Source of the DNA: Bacteroidaceae bacterium
Lineage (GTDB): Bacteria > Bacteroidota > Bacteroidia > Bacteroidales > Bacteroidaceae
Assembly: GCA_017546785.1 (NCBI GenBank)
Contig: JAFYRW010000048.1
Location: forward strand, 62,001 to 126,000
Reading direction: 5' to 3'
Length of the DNA stretch: 64,000 bases
Of this stretch, positions 15,795 through 26,000 are shown one piece after another. Every line of letters begins with the position of its first letter. Positions within the stretch are counted from its first letter, which is position 1. The position numbers were made by a program, and so were the translations under genes. The notes beneath the pieces are model-generated. The model was not told where the DNA came from. It made no database searches and saw nothing but the letters and a program-made list of their open reading frames with translations.

Positions 15795-17345
15795 ATGGCA
15801 AACAAATTACTATGGGCCGATGATGAGATTGAGCTACTGAGCGGCCACATAATATTCCTACAGACGAAAGGCTACGAGGTTGATACTGTAACCAATGGCC
15901 TCGACGCAATAGAGGCGTGCAAGAACGACACGTACGACCTTATATTGCTCGACGAGAATATGCCCGGACTAAGCGGCCTTGAGACTCTGATAAGAATAAA
16001 GGAGATTATTCCTACTATTCCTATTGTGATGGTCACCAAGAGCGAGGAGGAGGATATTATGGAGCAGGCTATAGGCTCAAAGATTGCCGACTATCTTATA
16101 AAGCCGGTGAATCCCAACCAGATTCTTCTGGCTCTAAAGAAGAATATTCATCAGAAGGAGATTGTTGCCGAAAAGACCAACAGCGCATATCAGCAGAATT
16201 TCGGTAAGTTGGGAATGCAAATTTCCGATTCTTTGAGCATAGAGGACTGGATAGAGGTATACAAGAAGATAACCTATTGGGAGTTTGAGCTTGAGGGTGC
16301 CAACGATGAAATGAAGGAGATGCTCAAGGTGCAGCGTAACGAGGCTAACGCAATGTTCGCAAAGTTCGTCAAGCGCAACTACACCGATTGGCTTAACAGT
16401 GAGCGTTCGCAGCGCCCGATGATGAGCCACGATATATTCCGCGAGCGCATTTTCCCGCTCATAGACAAGGGCGAGAAGATTTTCCTGATTGTAATAGACA
16501 ATTTCCGTTACGACCAATGGAAGGTGCTTGCCAATGAGATAAGCTCACAATTCGTAATAGAGGAGGAGTTATACACAGGCATTCTGCCTACAGCAACGCA
16601 ATATGCGCGCAATGCCATATTTTCGGGATTACTACCTTTGCAAATTAAGAATATGTTCCCTGCATTGTGGGTCGATGAAGAGGAGGACGAAGGAAAGAAT
16701 CTTAACGAGGAGGCACTCATCGAGACACAGATTGCACGCTACCGTCGCAAGGACTCATTCTCGTATAACAAGGTGATGGCATCAAGCGCAGCCGATAAGT
16801 ATATCGACACTATACATAATCTATCGGGCAACAACCTTAATGTGCTTGTGATTAACTTTATTGATATGCTGTCGCACGCACGCACCGAGTCAATGATGGT
16901 TCGTGAGCTTGCATCGAGCGAGGCTGCCTACCGTTCGATTACTCATTCGTGGATACGTCATTCAGCAATAACAAGGCTGTTCAACTACCTTGCCAACAGC
17001 AACTACACCACAATCATAACAACCGACCACGGAAGCATACAGGTAGGTAACCCCACAAAGGTCATTGGCGATAAGAATACAAACACCAATCTGCGCTACA
17101 AATTGGGAAAATCGCTCAACTACAACCCAAAAGATGTTTTTGAGATAAAAGAGCCAACAAAAGCGTTCCTTCCTTCGCCAAATATAAGTACAAATTATAT
17201 TTTTGCAACAGGAAACAATTTCTTTGCCTACCCGAATAATTACAACCACTATGTGTCGTATTACAAGGATACCTTTCAGCACGGAGGAGTATCGCTCGAG
17301 GAGATGATTATCCCTCTGATAACAATGCGACCGAGAGAAAAATAA
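15795..17345 (+). CDS. porX: PorX-like response regulator with PglZ phosphatase domain
   Basis: This 516-residue protein has a receiver domain (residues 1-120) with acidic pair Asp9/Asp10, phospho-acceptor Asp53 in LLDENMPG, Thr81 and Lys103. A helical linker leads to a PglZ alkaline-phosphatase-superfamily domain (about 205-510) with metal-ligand candidates Asp235 (VIDNFRYDQ), Asp357 and His361 (FIDMLSHAR), Asp411-His412 (TTDHGS) and His496 (FQHGG). A Thr near 266-268 (ILPTATQYARN) fits the nucleophile position. In Porphyromonas, PorX with sensor PorY controls type IX secretion genes, and its PglZ domain acts on cyclic oligonucleotides. All key residues seem present. It is co-transcribed with the PorW-like gene and followed by tsaE. 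Confidence 0.93.
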   Translation: MANKLLWADDEIELLSGHIIFLQTKGYEVDTVTNGLDAIEACKNDTYDLILLDENMPGLSGLETLIRIKEIIPTIPIVMVTKSEEEDIMEQAIGSKIADYLIKPVNPNQILLALKKNIHQKEIVAEKTNSAYQQNFGKLGMQISDSLSIEDWIEVYKKITYWEFELEGANDEMKEMLKVQRNEANAMFAKFVKRNYTDWLNSERSQRPMMSHDIFRERIFPLIDKGEKIFLIVIDNFRYDQWKVLANEISSQFVIEEELYTGILPTATQYARNAIFSGLLPLQIKNMFPALWVDEEEDEGKNLNEEALIETQIARYRRKDSFSYNKVMASSAADKYIDTIHNLSGNNLNVLVINFIDMLSHARTESMMVRELASSEAAYRSITHSWIRHSAITRLFNYLANSNYTTIITTDHGSIQVGNPTKVIGDKNTNTNLRYKLGKSLNYNPKDVFEIKEPTKAFLPSPNISTNYIFATGNNFFAYPNNYNHYVSYYKDTFQHGGVSLEEMIIPLITMRPREK

Positions 17346-17352
17346 CAGAGCT

Positions 17353-17784
17353 ATGAAAGAGACTATAATAGAGATAAAATCGTTGGAGCACTACCCTGCC
17401 GCAGCGCAAGAGTTCATCGAGAAGATTGGCAACAAGCGCATATTTGCCTTTTACGGCAAGATGGGCACCGGAAAGACCACATTCATAAAGAGTATATGCG
17501 AGGCTATGGGTGTTGAGGATATTATAAACTCACCCACCTTTGCCATTGTCAATGAGTACGAGGATGCTGAGCAGAACACCATTTTCCATTTCGACTTTTA
17601 CCGCATAAAAAACATTGCCGAGGTTTATAATATGGGCTACGAGGAGTATCTCTACAGCGACGCCTACTGCTTTATAGAGTGGCCCGAGCTAATTGAGGAA
17701 CTACTCCCCGAGGAGAGCACAAAGGTTTTTATGGAGGAGAATGAAGATGGCAGCCGCAGAGTGAGAATAGTATCGGAAGAGTAA
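17353..17784 (+). CDS. tsaE: tRNA threonylcarbamoyladenosine biosynthesis ATPase TsaE
   Basis: This 143-residue protein has the TsaE P-loop GKMGTGKT (residues 35-42), the switch SPTFAIVNEY, the HFDFYRI motif and FIEWPELI, all typical of the family. With TsaB and TsaD it completes the t6A modification at position 37 of ANN-decoding tRNAs. The length is normal. It starts 7 nt after the PorX-like gene. The association with PorX is probably simple co-transcription. Confidence 0.95.
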   Translation: MKETIIEIKSLEHYPAAAQEFIEKIGNKRIFAFYGKMGTGKTTFIKSICEAMGVEDIINSPTFAIVNEYEDAEQNTIFHFDFYRIKNIAEVYNMGYEEYLYSDAYCFIEWPELIEELLPEESTKVFMEENEDGSRRVRIVSEE

Positions 17785-17805
17785 ACAGAATTAAACTATA
17801 ATAAT

Positions 17806-18132
17806 ATGAAGATAAACGCAAACGCATCGGGCACAAGAACAATTGAGATTACCGAGGAGCAGCTACAGATAATAAGAAAATATTCGCTGTTCGAGAGAAT
17901 TGCCAATAGTCTGGGAGTAGTAGACGAGAATGCTCTGGAGAAACTGAGATTCACAGTGCGCGCACTCATAGGTTCGCAGGAGCAGGACTCAAAGGCTCTA
18001 CTTATGCTCTGTCTGGCACTATACGACGACAATATGAAACCTCTGGGACTCAACAATCTTATTGCCTGCTACAACGAGTGGATAAAGAACCAGCCTGCAG
18101 AAGAGACAAACGATACTGCCGATAATGAGTAA
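17806..18132 (+). CDS. Conserved-looking small protein of unknown function
   Basis: This 108-residue protein has no signal peptide or membrane segment and looks mostly helical (EEQLQIIRKYSLFERIANSL, then RALIGSQEQDSKALLMLCLAL). I do not recognise a family. It starts 22 nt after tsaE and its last 8 nt overlap the ygiQ-like gene, so translation of the two may be coupled. The overlap and coding-like composition support a real gene. Confidence 0.7.
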   Translation: MKINANASGTRTIEITEEQLQIIRKYSLFERIANSLGVVDENALEKLRFTVRALIGSQEQDSKALLMLCLALYDDNMKPLGLNNLIACYNEWIKNQPAEETNDTADNE

Positions 18133-19981
18133 CAGACAAATAACCGATTGGTTGCCTACGACACGCAAGGAGGCTCAGATGCGTGGATGGGACGAAATGG
18201 ACGTTGTCATATTCAGTGGCGACGCCTATGTGGACCATCCGTCGTTCGGAGCGGCTGTCATTGGACGATTGCTCGAGGCCGAGGGATTGCGTGTGGCAAT
18301 AGTGCCTCAACCCAATTGGCAGGACGACCTACGCGACTTCAAGAAGATGGGACGCCCCCGTCTGTTCTTTGGAATATCGGCCGGATGTATGGACTCAATG
18401 GTGAACAAATACACCGCAGCCAAACGTTTCCGCTCCGAGGATGCCTACTCGCCCAACGGCAAGCATAGTAAGCGCCCCGAGTATGCAACAACGGTTTACT
18501 CCAATATTCTCAAGGAGTTATACCCCGACGTTCCTGTTATAATAGGAGGCATAGAGGCGTCGATGCGTCGTTTCACACACTACGACTATTGGCAGGATAG
18601 CCTCAAGAAGAGCATACTTATTGACAGCAAGGCCGACATTCTTGTCTATGGAATGGGCGAGCAGCCTATCATAGAGATTGCCAACAGACTGAAAAAGGCT
18701 GTCGAGAGTGGCGATGGGCAGTATATGACTGCCGCGCAGGCAAAGGAGCTGACAAAGGATATTAAACAGACCGGACAGATTGTCAAAAGAGCGGAGTTTA
18801 TCAAAGAAGCCGAGAGCGACAAGGAGCTTCACCCGCATCGCGAATGTATAAAGAACAAGGAGAAGCAGGCTGCAAACTTCTTTGCAATAGAAAAGGAGTC
18901 GAATAGGGTAACGGCAAAAAGACTCATTCAGGAGTATGACGAGGGTATTGTTGTTGTCAATCCCCCCTACCCCACAATGACTACCGAACAGTTGGACCGT
19001 AGCTTCGACCTTCCCTACACACGCCTGCCTCACCCGAAATACAATGGCAAGCGTATCCCCGCATTTGATATGATTAAATTCTCGGTTAATATCCACCGAG
19101 GATGCTTCGGCGGATGCGCATTCTGCACAATATCGGCACATCAGGGCAAGTTCATTGCCAACCGCAGCGAGGCGAGCATAATCAAGGAGATTAAACAAAT
19201 TTGTGATATGCCCGACTTTAAGGGCTATCTATCGGACCTCGGCGGTCCGTCGGCCAATATGTATATGATGCGCGGTAGAAAGAGCGAGCTGTGTGCAAAA
19301 TGCTCGCGTCCATCGTGTATACAGCCAAAGGTGTGCCCCAACCTCAATACCGACCACAGCGCATTGATTGACCTTTACAAAAAGGTTGATGCTCTGCCGC
19401 AGATTAAAAAGAGTTTCATAGGTAGCGGTGTACGATACGACCTATTGCTGCACAAGAGCGGCGACAAGGAGCTTGATTCGGCAACAGAGCGCTACACCGA
19501 GGAGCTTATAAAAAATCACGTCAGCGGCCGTCTGAAGGTTGCTCCCGAGCACACTAACGACAGTGTGCTACGCCTTATGCGTAAGCCTTCGTTCAAGCAG
19601 TTCCACGAATTCAAGCGCATATTCGACCGCATAAACAGCAAATACAATCTCAAGCAGCAGATTATACCATACTTTATAAGCAGCCATCCGGGAAGCACCG
19701 TCGAGAGTATGGCCGAGCTTGCAGCAGAGACCAAACAGATGAATTTTCATCTTGAGCAGGTGCAGGACTTCACCCCTACACCAATGACAATGGCTACCGA
19801 GATGTATTACAGTGGCATAAACCCCGAAACAAAGGAACCTATATATTGCGCACGCACAATGCGCGACAAAGAGGCTCAGAGAATGTTTTTCTTCTGGTAT
19901 AAGCCCGAGGAGCAGCGAGCCATACGCAATGTGCTGAAAAAGATGGGACGCAATGACCTCTTACGCAAGCTTAACCTTTAA
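18125..19981 (+). CDS. YgiQ family radical SAM protein
   Basis: This 618-residue protein matches the YgiQ/UPF0313 family. It opens with WLPTTRKEAQMRGWDEMDVV, has a B12-binding-like N-terminal domain (IGRLLEAEGLRVAIVPQP, VIIGGIEASMRRF), and carries the radical-SAM cluster motif CxxxCxxC at Cys327, Cys331 and Cys334 (HRGCFGGCAFC). A Cys-rich segment follows (LCAKCSRPSCIQPKVC), which may hold a second cluster. The reaction of the family is not established. It is the last gene of the rightward series and is followed by a terminator. Confidence 0.93.
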   Translation: MSNRQITDWLPTTRKEAQMRGWDEMDVVIFSGDAYVDHPSFGAAVIGRLLEAEGLRVAIVPQPNWQDDLRDFKKMGRPRLFFGISAGCMDSMVNKYTAAKRFRSEDAYSPNGKHSKRPEYATTVYSNILKELYPDVPVIIGGIEASMRRFTHYDYWQDSLKKSILIDSKADILVYGMGEQPIIEIANRLKKAVESGDGQYMTAAQAKELTKDIKQTGQIVKRAEFIKEAESDKELHPHRECIKNKEKQAANFFAIEKESNRVTAKRLIQEYDEGIVVVNPPYPTMTTEQLDRSFDLPYTRLPHPKYNGKRIPAFDMIKFSVNIHRGCFGGCAFCTISAHQGKFIANRSEASIIKEIKQICDMPDFKGYLSDLGGPSANMYMMRGRKSELCAKCSRPSCIQPKVCPNLNTDHSALIDLYKKVDALPQIKKSFIGSGVRYDLLLHKSGDKELDSATERYTEELIKNHVSGRLKVAPEHTNDSVLRLMRKPSFKQFHEFKRIFDRINSKYNLKQQIIPYFISSHPGSTVESMAELAAETKQMNFHLEQVQDFTPTPMTMATEMYYSGINPETKEPIYCARTMRDKEAQRMFFFWYKPEEQRAIRNVLKKMGRNDLLRKLNL

Positions 19982-19987
19982 ATAAAA

Positions 19988-20022
19988 GAAACTCCGCCTC
20001 GATAAGAGACGGAGTTTTTATT
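19988..20022 (+). terminator. Terminator after the ygiQ-like gene
   Basis: AAACTCCGCCTC pairs with GAGACGGAGTTT around a short loop, with one mismatch. A run of T (TTTTTATTTT) follows. It lies 7 nt after the stop codon. Confidence 0.85.
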
Positions 20023-20035
20023 TTAGGAGTATATA

Positions 20036-20200
20036 TTATTCCTCAACAGGCGCAAAGTCCTCTTTACCTACTCCACACAAGGGGCACACCCAATCCTCGG
20101 GAATATTCTCGAATGCTGTGCCGGGCTCAATACCCGATTCGGGGTCACCAATCGCGGGGTCGTACACCCACTGACATACTGTGCAATAATACTTTTTCAT
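20036..20200 (-). CDS. Rubredoxin
   Basis: This 54-residue protein from the ATG at 20200 carries the two rubredoxin iron-binding motifs, Cys6-x2-Cys9 ([12 protein letters not shown]) and Cys39-x2-Cys42 ([13 protein letters not shown]). It is a one-iron electron carrier, in anaerobes often linked to peroxide or superoxide reduction. A longer in-frame start at 20263 would add 21 residues absent from the family, so it is rejected. The sirtuin gene lies 64 nt upstream on the same strand. Confidence 0.96.
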   Translation of the reverse strand: MKKYYCTVCQWVYDPAIGDPESGIEPGTAFENIPEDWVCPLCGVGKEDFAPVEE

Positions 20201-20264
20201 AATTATAAATTTTAGTTGATTAGATATTAAATATTTATAACCGCCATCAGTGTTTCGAGGCACA

Positions 20265-20960
20265 TTATAGGCAGTCGTTTATTATTTTTCTCATTCCATC
20301 GGAGGCGCCGCTGCGTATATGCGTCAGATTACAAACACCGTTCACCGGCACATTGTTCGGGTCGATAAGATAGACCGGTACACCGTAAGGTATATAGTTC
20401 AGCAGCCCCGCCGCCGGATAGACATTCAATGATGTTCCTATTATTATAAAGACGTCAATATCGCTTACGGCTTTTATTGCATCCTCCATAAGAGGGACTG
20501 CCTCTCCGAACCACACGATAAAGGGACGCAGCTGCGAGCCATCGTCGGCAAGGTCGCCCAAAGTAATTTCGGGCGCCTCGGGTGAGAGTCGCTTTATGTA
20601 TCGGCTGTCGTTGGGATTACGCGACGAGCATACTTTCATAAGCTCACCGTGAAGATGTATCACATTGGTTGAGCCGGCCCTCTCGTGAAGGTCATCGACA
20701 TTCTGTGTTATTACAACGACATTATTATCCTTCTCTAACTGCGCCACCAGACGGTGTCCCTCGTTAGGCTCTACCAACAGCAGTTCGCGACGTCTCTTGT
20801 TGTAGAAAGAGAGCACCAGCGACGGGTCGGCAGCATACCCCTCGGGAGTAGCGACCTTTTCAACCGGATATTCGTCCCACAGGCCTCCGCCCCCACGAAA
20901 GGTGCTCAGGCCACTCTCGACACTCATTCCGGCACCGGTAAGTACTGCAATCTTTCTCAT
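20265..20960 (-). CDS. NAD-dependent protein deacylase, SIR2 family, lacking zinc cysteines
   Basis: This 231-residue protein has the sirtuin core: [26 protein letters not shown], catalytic His104 in HLHGEL, FIVWFGE, and [11 protein letters not shown]. Tyr53 and Arg56 (FYNKRRR) match the pair that directs sirtuins such as CobB and SIRT5 to succinyl- or malonyl-lysine. The zinc module normally has four cysteines. Here only Cys111 remains ([13 protein letters not shown]), so the structural zinc seems to be absent. It would remove acyl groups from protein lysines using NAD. Confidence 0.93.
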   Translation of the reverse strand: MRKIAVLTGAGMSVESGLSTFRGGGGLWDEYPVEKVATPEGYAADPSLVLSFYNKRRRELLLVEPNEGHRLVAQLEKDNNVVVITQNVDDLHERAGSTNVIHLHGELMKVCSSRNPNDSRYIKRLSPEAPEITLGDLADDGSQLRPFIVWFGEAVPLMEDAIKAVSDIDVFIIIGTSLNVYPAAGLLNYIPYGVPVYLIDPNNVPVNGVCNLTHIRSGASDGMRKIINDCL

Positions 20961-20980
20961 TTCTATAGTCTTTAGTCAAA

Positions 20981-21008
20981 GATAGCAGAGTTTTTAGGCT
21001 CCGCTATC
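20981..21008 (-). terminator. Putative terminator of the SusC/SusD operon
   Basis: On the minus strand GATAGCGGAG pairs with CTCTGCTATC, with one mismatch and an 8-nt loop, 22 nt after the last susD-like stop codon. The T tract (TTTGACT) is short, so efficiency is uncertain. Confidence 0.5.
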
Positions 21009-21030
21009 CTCGAATATGATATTCAAAATA

Positions 21031-22980
21031 TTACTCTTCGTTCGATTCGTTGTTCTTATTCTCTTCTACCTCGGTCAAAGGAACGTAATTGCTGTCGGGA
21101 AGAGGTAAGTACCAATTGCGCTCATCCGAGAGAATCGAATAGAGGCGGTGGTCGTACTCATAAGCATTTGGGTTCTTGTCGCGGTAGGTTGCCTTATTGG
21201 AGTAATTACGGCCTGCTACTCGCTTAGCCAAGATATCTTTGTCGCCTGCAGCCTTTGCTATGCGGACAAGGTCGGTGAAGCGGTAACCCTCGAATGCAAA
21301 CTCAAGAGCAAGCTCATCAACAACAAGGTCAGTGATAAAGTTCAAAGAGTCTTGCTGATTAAGCTCGGGAGAGATTATCTGTTTATCCTCTCCATCGACC
21401 AATGCTCCTACGTATCTTGCGATACAAGTATCGGAGAATGCGTAGTATTTATTGTTCTTTGAGTCGCCTGTTCCGCGAGCGTGGATACCTTTGTTATCCT
21501 TGAATTTTGCCTCGGAGAAGTTGAACTCGAGTTTGTCACCTGTCTTTACCTGCTTAATGACAATCTCGCCGGTTGCAGTCTCCTCTTCTTTCTCCTCGTA
21601 ACGGATATTGTAGAGCACTGTGTATTTTTTAACGGCACCATCCTTGAGGATAGCCATTGCAAGCTCGGCAGCACCCTCGGCGCCATCGCGTGCCATACCA
21701 ACGAGAGCCTCGGCCAAACGCATATAGAGAAGTTCTGAACGGTAGAGACGGATATATGCGGGATAAGCAGCGGCATTGGCAATTACTCTATTGTTGGTAA
21801 TATCAAAGTGAACATTGTCGAGTGTGTACTTTGATATTATATTGTTATGCTGGTTGTTTGACTCATCTATCAATGATGTTGTCACCGAAGAGAGACGAAG
21901 GTCGCCGGCAAACATACCACCAACATTATAATAGTTGTTGTATTTTGAACCGCTCTGCTCGCGCAAGAGATTCACCTGACGCTCACGCAAAGAGAGAGCT
22001 GCAGGAGAAGCTATTACCTGATGTGTACCATTGTCGGTGGGAGTAAAGATGCTACCAAGCTCCGAAACAATACCTTTTGATGTTGTAGACTCCATAGCTA
22101 CAACAAACAAAGATGTCGCGTTGTTGGCTGCAGATACCTCAAAGATGTCGGAATAGGTGTTTGTAATGCTCTTTCCGTCCTTGTCCTTAAAGCTTATTGC
22201 ACCATTCTTGTCTACATAGCCAGCATCATAAATCATATCATAGTAATACTGTGCGGCCTTGTCGTAATTCTTTGTCCAGAGGTTAAGCTCTCCGAGCAAT
22301 AGGCGGATGGGTGGGAACAGTTTCTTTGTGTCGATAGCAGTACCGCGACCGTCCTTAATTCCATCCCAATAGGGGGTGGTGAATTTTGGATCGCCTACAA
22401 GAGGCTCTATATCCTCGATGAGAAGAGGAGCTATCTCCTCGATTGTCAAACGAGGCTGACGCATAACCTCTGTAGCCTGACTGTGAGTGAGGATAGGCTT
22501 TGTGTAATATGGCACTGCACCGTAGTTGATAGCCAACTGAAGATAGGTCCACGCGCGTACGCTCTTCACTGCAACCATTTCGGGCAAGAAAAGGCTACGG
22601 TTGTTACGATAGATTGATGTATCGACACGCTCAAGGAATAGGTTACAGTTGTTTATAATCTTGTAATAGTCGCTAGGGTCGATATATTTATTATCGAGAC
22701 CATAAGTAAATTCGCTCAACTCCTGAATATCGAGCACTGCCTTACCGGGATTAAGAGCAATAAGGTCGGCTCTCATCTCACCGAGCAACATCTGACGGTC
22801 GGCAACACCCTGCACAGCCTTCAGAATACCAAGCACAGAATATACCGAGTCGGCTGCAGTAAGCTTGTCAAAGTTGGTAATTACACGATTCTGATCATAA
22901 TCAAGCATATCCTCGCAAGAACCGAAAAATACGGAACTGCTCAAGAGTATGCACAACGTATAAATAATAGACTTTTTCAT
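21031..22980 (-). CDS. SusD/RagB-family outer-membrane nutrient-binding lipoprotein (second pair)
   Basis: This 649-residue protein has a lipoprotein signal (FFGSC, Cys22) and SusD-family features. These include an N-terminal helical region with NCNLFLERVD and SVRAWTYLQLAINYGAVPYY, and the C-terminal SusD-type ending with ALEFAFEGYRFTDLVRIAK and NWYLPLPDS. It would cap the SusC-like channel on the cell surface and capture ligand. It is the last gene of a six-gene operon, 83 nt after its SusC partner. No degradative enzyme is linked, so the ligand is unknown. Confidence 0.93.
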   Translation of the reverse strand: MKKSIIYTLCILLSSSVFFGSCEDMLDYDQNRVITNFDKLTAADSVYSVLGILKAVQGVADRQMLLGEMRADLIALNPGKAVLDIQELSEFTYGLDNKYIDPSDYYKIINNCNLFLERVDTSIYRNNRSLFLPEMVAVKSVRAWTYLQLAINYGAVPYYTKPILTHSQATEVMRQPRLTIEEIAPLLIEDIEPLVGDPKFTTPYWDGIKDGRGTAIDTKKLFPPIRLLLGELNLWTKNYDKAAQYYYDMIYDAGYVDKNGAISFKDKDGKSITNTYSDIFEVSAANNATSLFVVAMESTTSKGIVSELGSIFTPTDNGTHQVIASPAALSLRERQVNLLREQSGSKYNNYYNVGGMFAGDLRLSSVTTSLIDESNNQHNNIISKYTLDNVHFDITNNRVIANAAAYPAYIRLYRSELLYMRLAEALVGMARDGAEGAAELAMAILKDGAVKKYTVLYNIRYEEKEEETATGEIVIKQVKTGDKLEFNFSEAKFKDNKGIHARGTGDSKNNKYYAFSDTCIARYVGALVDGEDKQIISPELNQQDSLNFITDLVVDELALEFAFEGYRFTDLVRIAKAAGDKDILAKRVAGRNYSNKATYRDKNPNAYEYDHRLYSILSDERNWYLPLPDSNYVPLTEVEENKNNESNEE

Positions 22981-23039
22981 TGTTATAATATTTTTATCCG
23001 AATAGTTCGAAATTTAAAATATGTGATTCCTTTTTCAAT

Positions 23040-23054
23040 CCCGAACCGTTCGGG
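23040..23054 (-). other. Small hairpin between susC-like and susD-like genes
   Basis: CCCGAA and TTCGGG form a 6-bp stem with a 3-nt loop in the 83-nt gap between the second susC-like and susD-like genes. It could tune relative expression, by partial termination or mRNA end protection. The T tract is weak, so a full terminator is unlikely. Confidence 0.35.
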
Positions 23055-23063
23055 GTGCGTTCA

Positions 23064-26000
23064 TTAGAGATTAACCTTAACTCCAAGGTGGAAGCTACGT
23101 GTCTGGGGCAACAGACCGGCATCGACACCCTGATATAATACATTATTACTTACAGAGAACTCGGGGTCGTTACCCAAATACTTTGTAAGAGTAAGAACAT
23201 TCTCGGCAGAAGCCCACACTGTCAAACCCTGCAACCAGCTTGCCGATACAGGAATATTGTACATAAGCTGTATAGTCTTGAGCTTGAGATATGAACCATC
23301 CTCAATCCAGCGGTCAGAAAAACGTGCGTTACCCATAGGATCGCCATATACTACACGGGGAGTTGTTGTCTGCTGTCCATCAACAACCCAACGGTTCAAC
23401 ATTGCTGTTGTCTGGTTGAAGAAGTTGCTTCCGCTCTCGAGCTGCTGACGATAGTAGTTATATACGTCGTTACCCAATGAGTAGTTAAAGCCAACATTCA
23501 ACTGCCAATCTCTATAAACGAACTTTGTATAGATGTTACCGTAGAGGTCGGGGTTAGGATTACCGATGACAGTCTTGTCATTCTCATTTATATAACCCTT
23601 ACCATCGGCTGTGTAAAGATCTACGAAACGAACATCACCTGCACCAAAATACTCCTTAACACCGGTATTAGATGTCTGATAGAGCTTCTCAGCATCAGCC
23701 TCGGCCGACGAAGAGATAACGCCTGCAGTCTTGTAGCCATAGAACACTCCAAGAGGCTGTCCTACTTGTGTTAGAACCTCGCCGCCATAAACCGAGCGGG
23801 GTGCGATATTCTCATCGAGTGATGTTACCTTGTTCTTATAGTGTCCGAGTGATGCTCCAAGCTCCCACTGGAAGTCGAGAGTATTCACAAGCTTAGCGTT
23901 GATTGCAAGCTCAACACCCATATTCTCCATTGTACCACCGTTAGCCCAATAGGTATCCATTCCGGCTACAAAAGGATATGCTTTAGGAACAAGAAGGTCG
24001 GTTGTTATAGACTTATACCAGTCGAGTGACAAAGAGAGACGATCACCGAACAATACAGCATCGAGACCAACATTGAAGCGAGAGGTTGTCTCCCATTTTA
24101 CACCGTCGTTCTCTACGTTACCAAGCTGTAGACCCATCAGTTTATCCTGCAACTGGATATTCTGCAAATAGCTCTGACAAGCATAAAAGTCAATAGCATC
24201 GTTACCTGTCATATCGAATCCGGCACGCAGCTTAAGCAAGTTGATGGCTCTTGCCTTGAACCACGACTCCGAAGATATGAGCCAAGCAGCCTGAACAGAG
24301 GGGAAGATACCCCATTTTACACCGCCAAGCTTTATACCTGCCGCAGCGTTTCTACCGAAGCGCGAAGATGTCTCCATAGATGCTGAAGCCTGCAAGAAAT
24401 AGCGTGTAAGGTAGTTATAATCGACATTTGCGAACCAAGCGATATTTGTCCAAGCATTCTCGTCGCCGATGTTTGTTACATAATCGTACTTCTGGCTGAT
24501 ATTTATCGCCTTGTCGTTACCTGAGTTTGCACAAGAGAGATAGTTGTTGTCGAAGCGGAAATTGGTGTAACGTACGCCCAAGAGAGCGTCGATGCTATGA
24601 GCACCAATCTTCTTTGACCAAGTACCGCGAGTCTCGCTAGATATCTGCAACTCCTTACCGAACGAAGAGGCAATGTAGTTACCTATAATACCCAGATTCT
24701 CGGCATAGAACTGACGAGAGGTATTTGCTGTAGCATAGGGGAGATAATACTTCTCGTTCATACGGTGCAACGAGTAGTTGAAAATCTCCGTAATCTTAAA
24801 ATCTCCGAGTGTAAGTTCTGGAGCTACGGTGATACCAAAGTGAGTATACTCCTGATCGTTCTTGTTATCTCCTGCACCAACCGACAAGATTGTCATAGGG
24901 TTGTAGAGTGAGTTGTTTGCACGAGACGATGTTGCATCGATGCCGTGTGCAAAGCTGTCAGACTCATCGTATGTATCTGTAACGTTCTTCTCACGGTCGA
25001 ACTTATAGGGGCTGAGGAAAGGAGACTTTACAACTGCCAAGAAACCGGGAGACGATACGGGGAACGATGTAAAGTCGGCACGTACACCGTCGTCGAGCAA
25101 CTGACGCGCAATTCTGCTATATGAAATGTCGAAGCGTGTCTTTAGCTTGCTTGCCAATTTGATATCCGAGTTAAAGCGGATGTTCAAGCGGTTGAAAGAG
25201 TTCTCCTCGAGAGCACTCTGAGCATCGCTGAATCCGAGTGAGAAGTTGTACATAGCAATATCATCACCACCCTCTACGTTAATCTTGTAGTTCTGTGCAA
25301 CAGACTCACGATAAATATAATCGGCCCAATTGGTATTGTTGTGGTATGTATTGTAGTAATAGTATCCAGGGTCGCTCTGCAAGAAGGGGTAGGTAGCGCC
25401 CTTCTCGGTCTTCATTGTACCGATAAGCTCATTGGCGTATGTACGATACTGCTCAGCATCCATAAGCGAGGGAAGATTGGGAGTAAGCGACACCGAGCCA
25501 TAGATATTGGCGTTAATGCGTGTAGCCATACTGCGACCGCGCTTTGTTGTGATAAGAAGCACACCGTTTGCGGCGCGGGCACCGTAAATGGATGTTGCGT
25601 TCTTCATAAGTTCTACGCTCTCAATATCGCTTACGTCTATTCCTGCAAGGATATTGTTGTACATACCCATATGAAGAGAGGTTGTATTCTCCTGAAGGTC
25701 GAGAATTACACCATCGACAACCACAAGAGGCTGTGTGTTGGCATTCATTGAGTTTATACCACGAACATACATTACATTACCGATACCGGGAGTACCCGAA
25801 CGTGTGATTGAGCGAACGTCAGCACCGAGTTTGTTCTGAATCTCGGCATCAATGGTAAGAGCCGATGTAATGTCGGTCTCAAAATCGCGGCTCGCTGTCA
25901 GAGAGATTGACTTCTCGTAGCTATCGGCGAACTTATCGGAATACAAACGTACGTTTATTACGTCTTTATTGGTGATAGGACGCTGTAACAATCCATACTC

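Noticed and set aside
18518..19198. Long open frame opposite the ygiQ-like gene
   Set aside because: The plus-strand gene carries a complete radical SAM motif; the reverse frame lacks any family feature.
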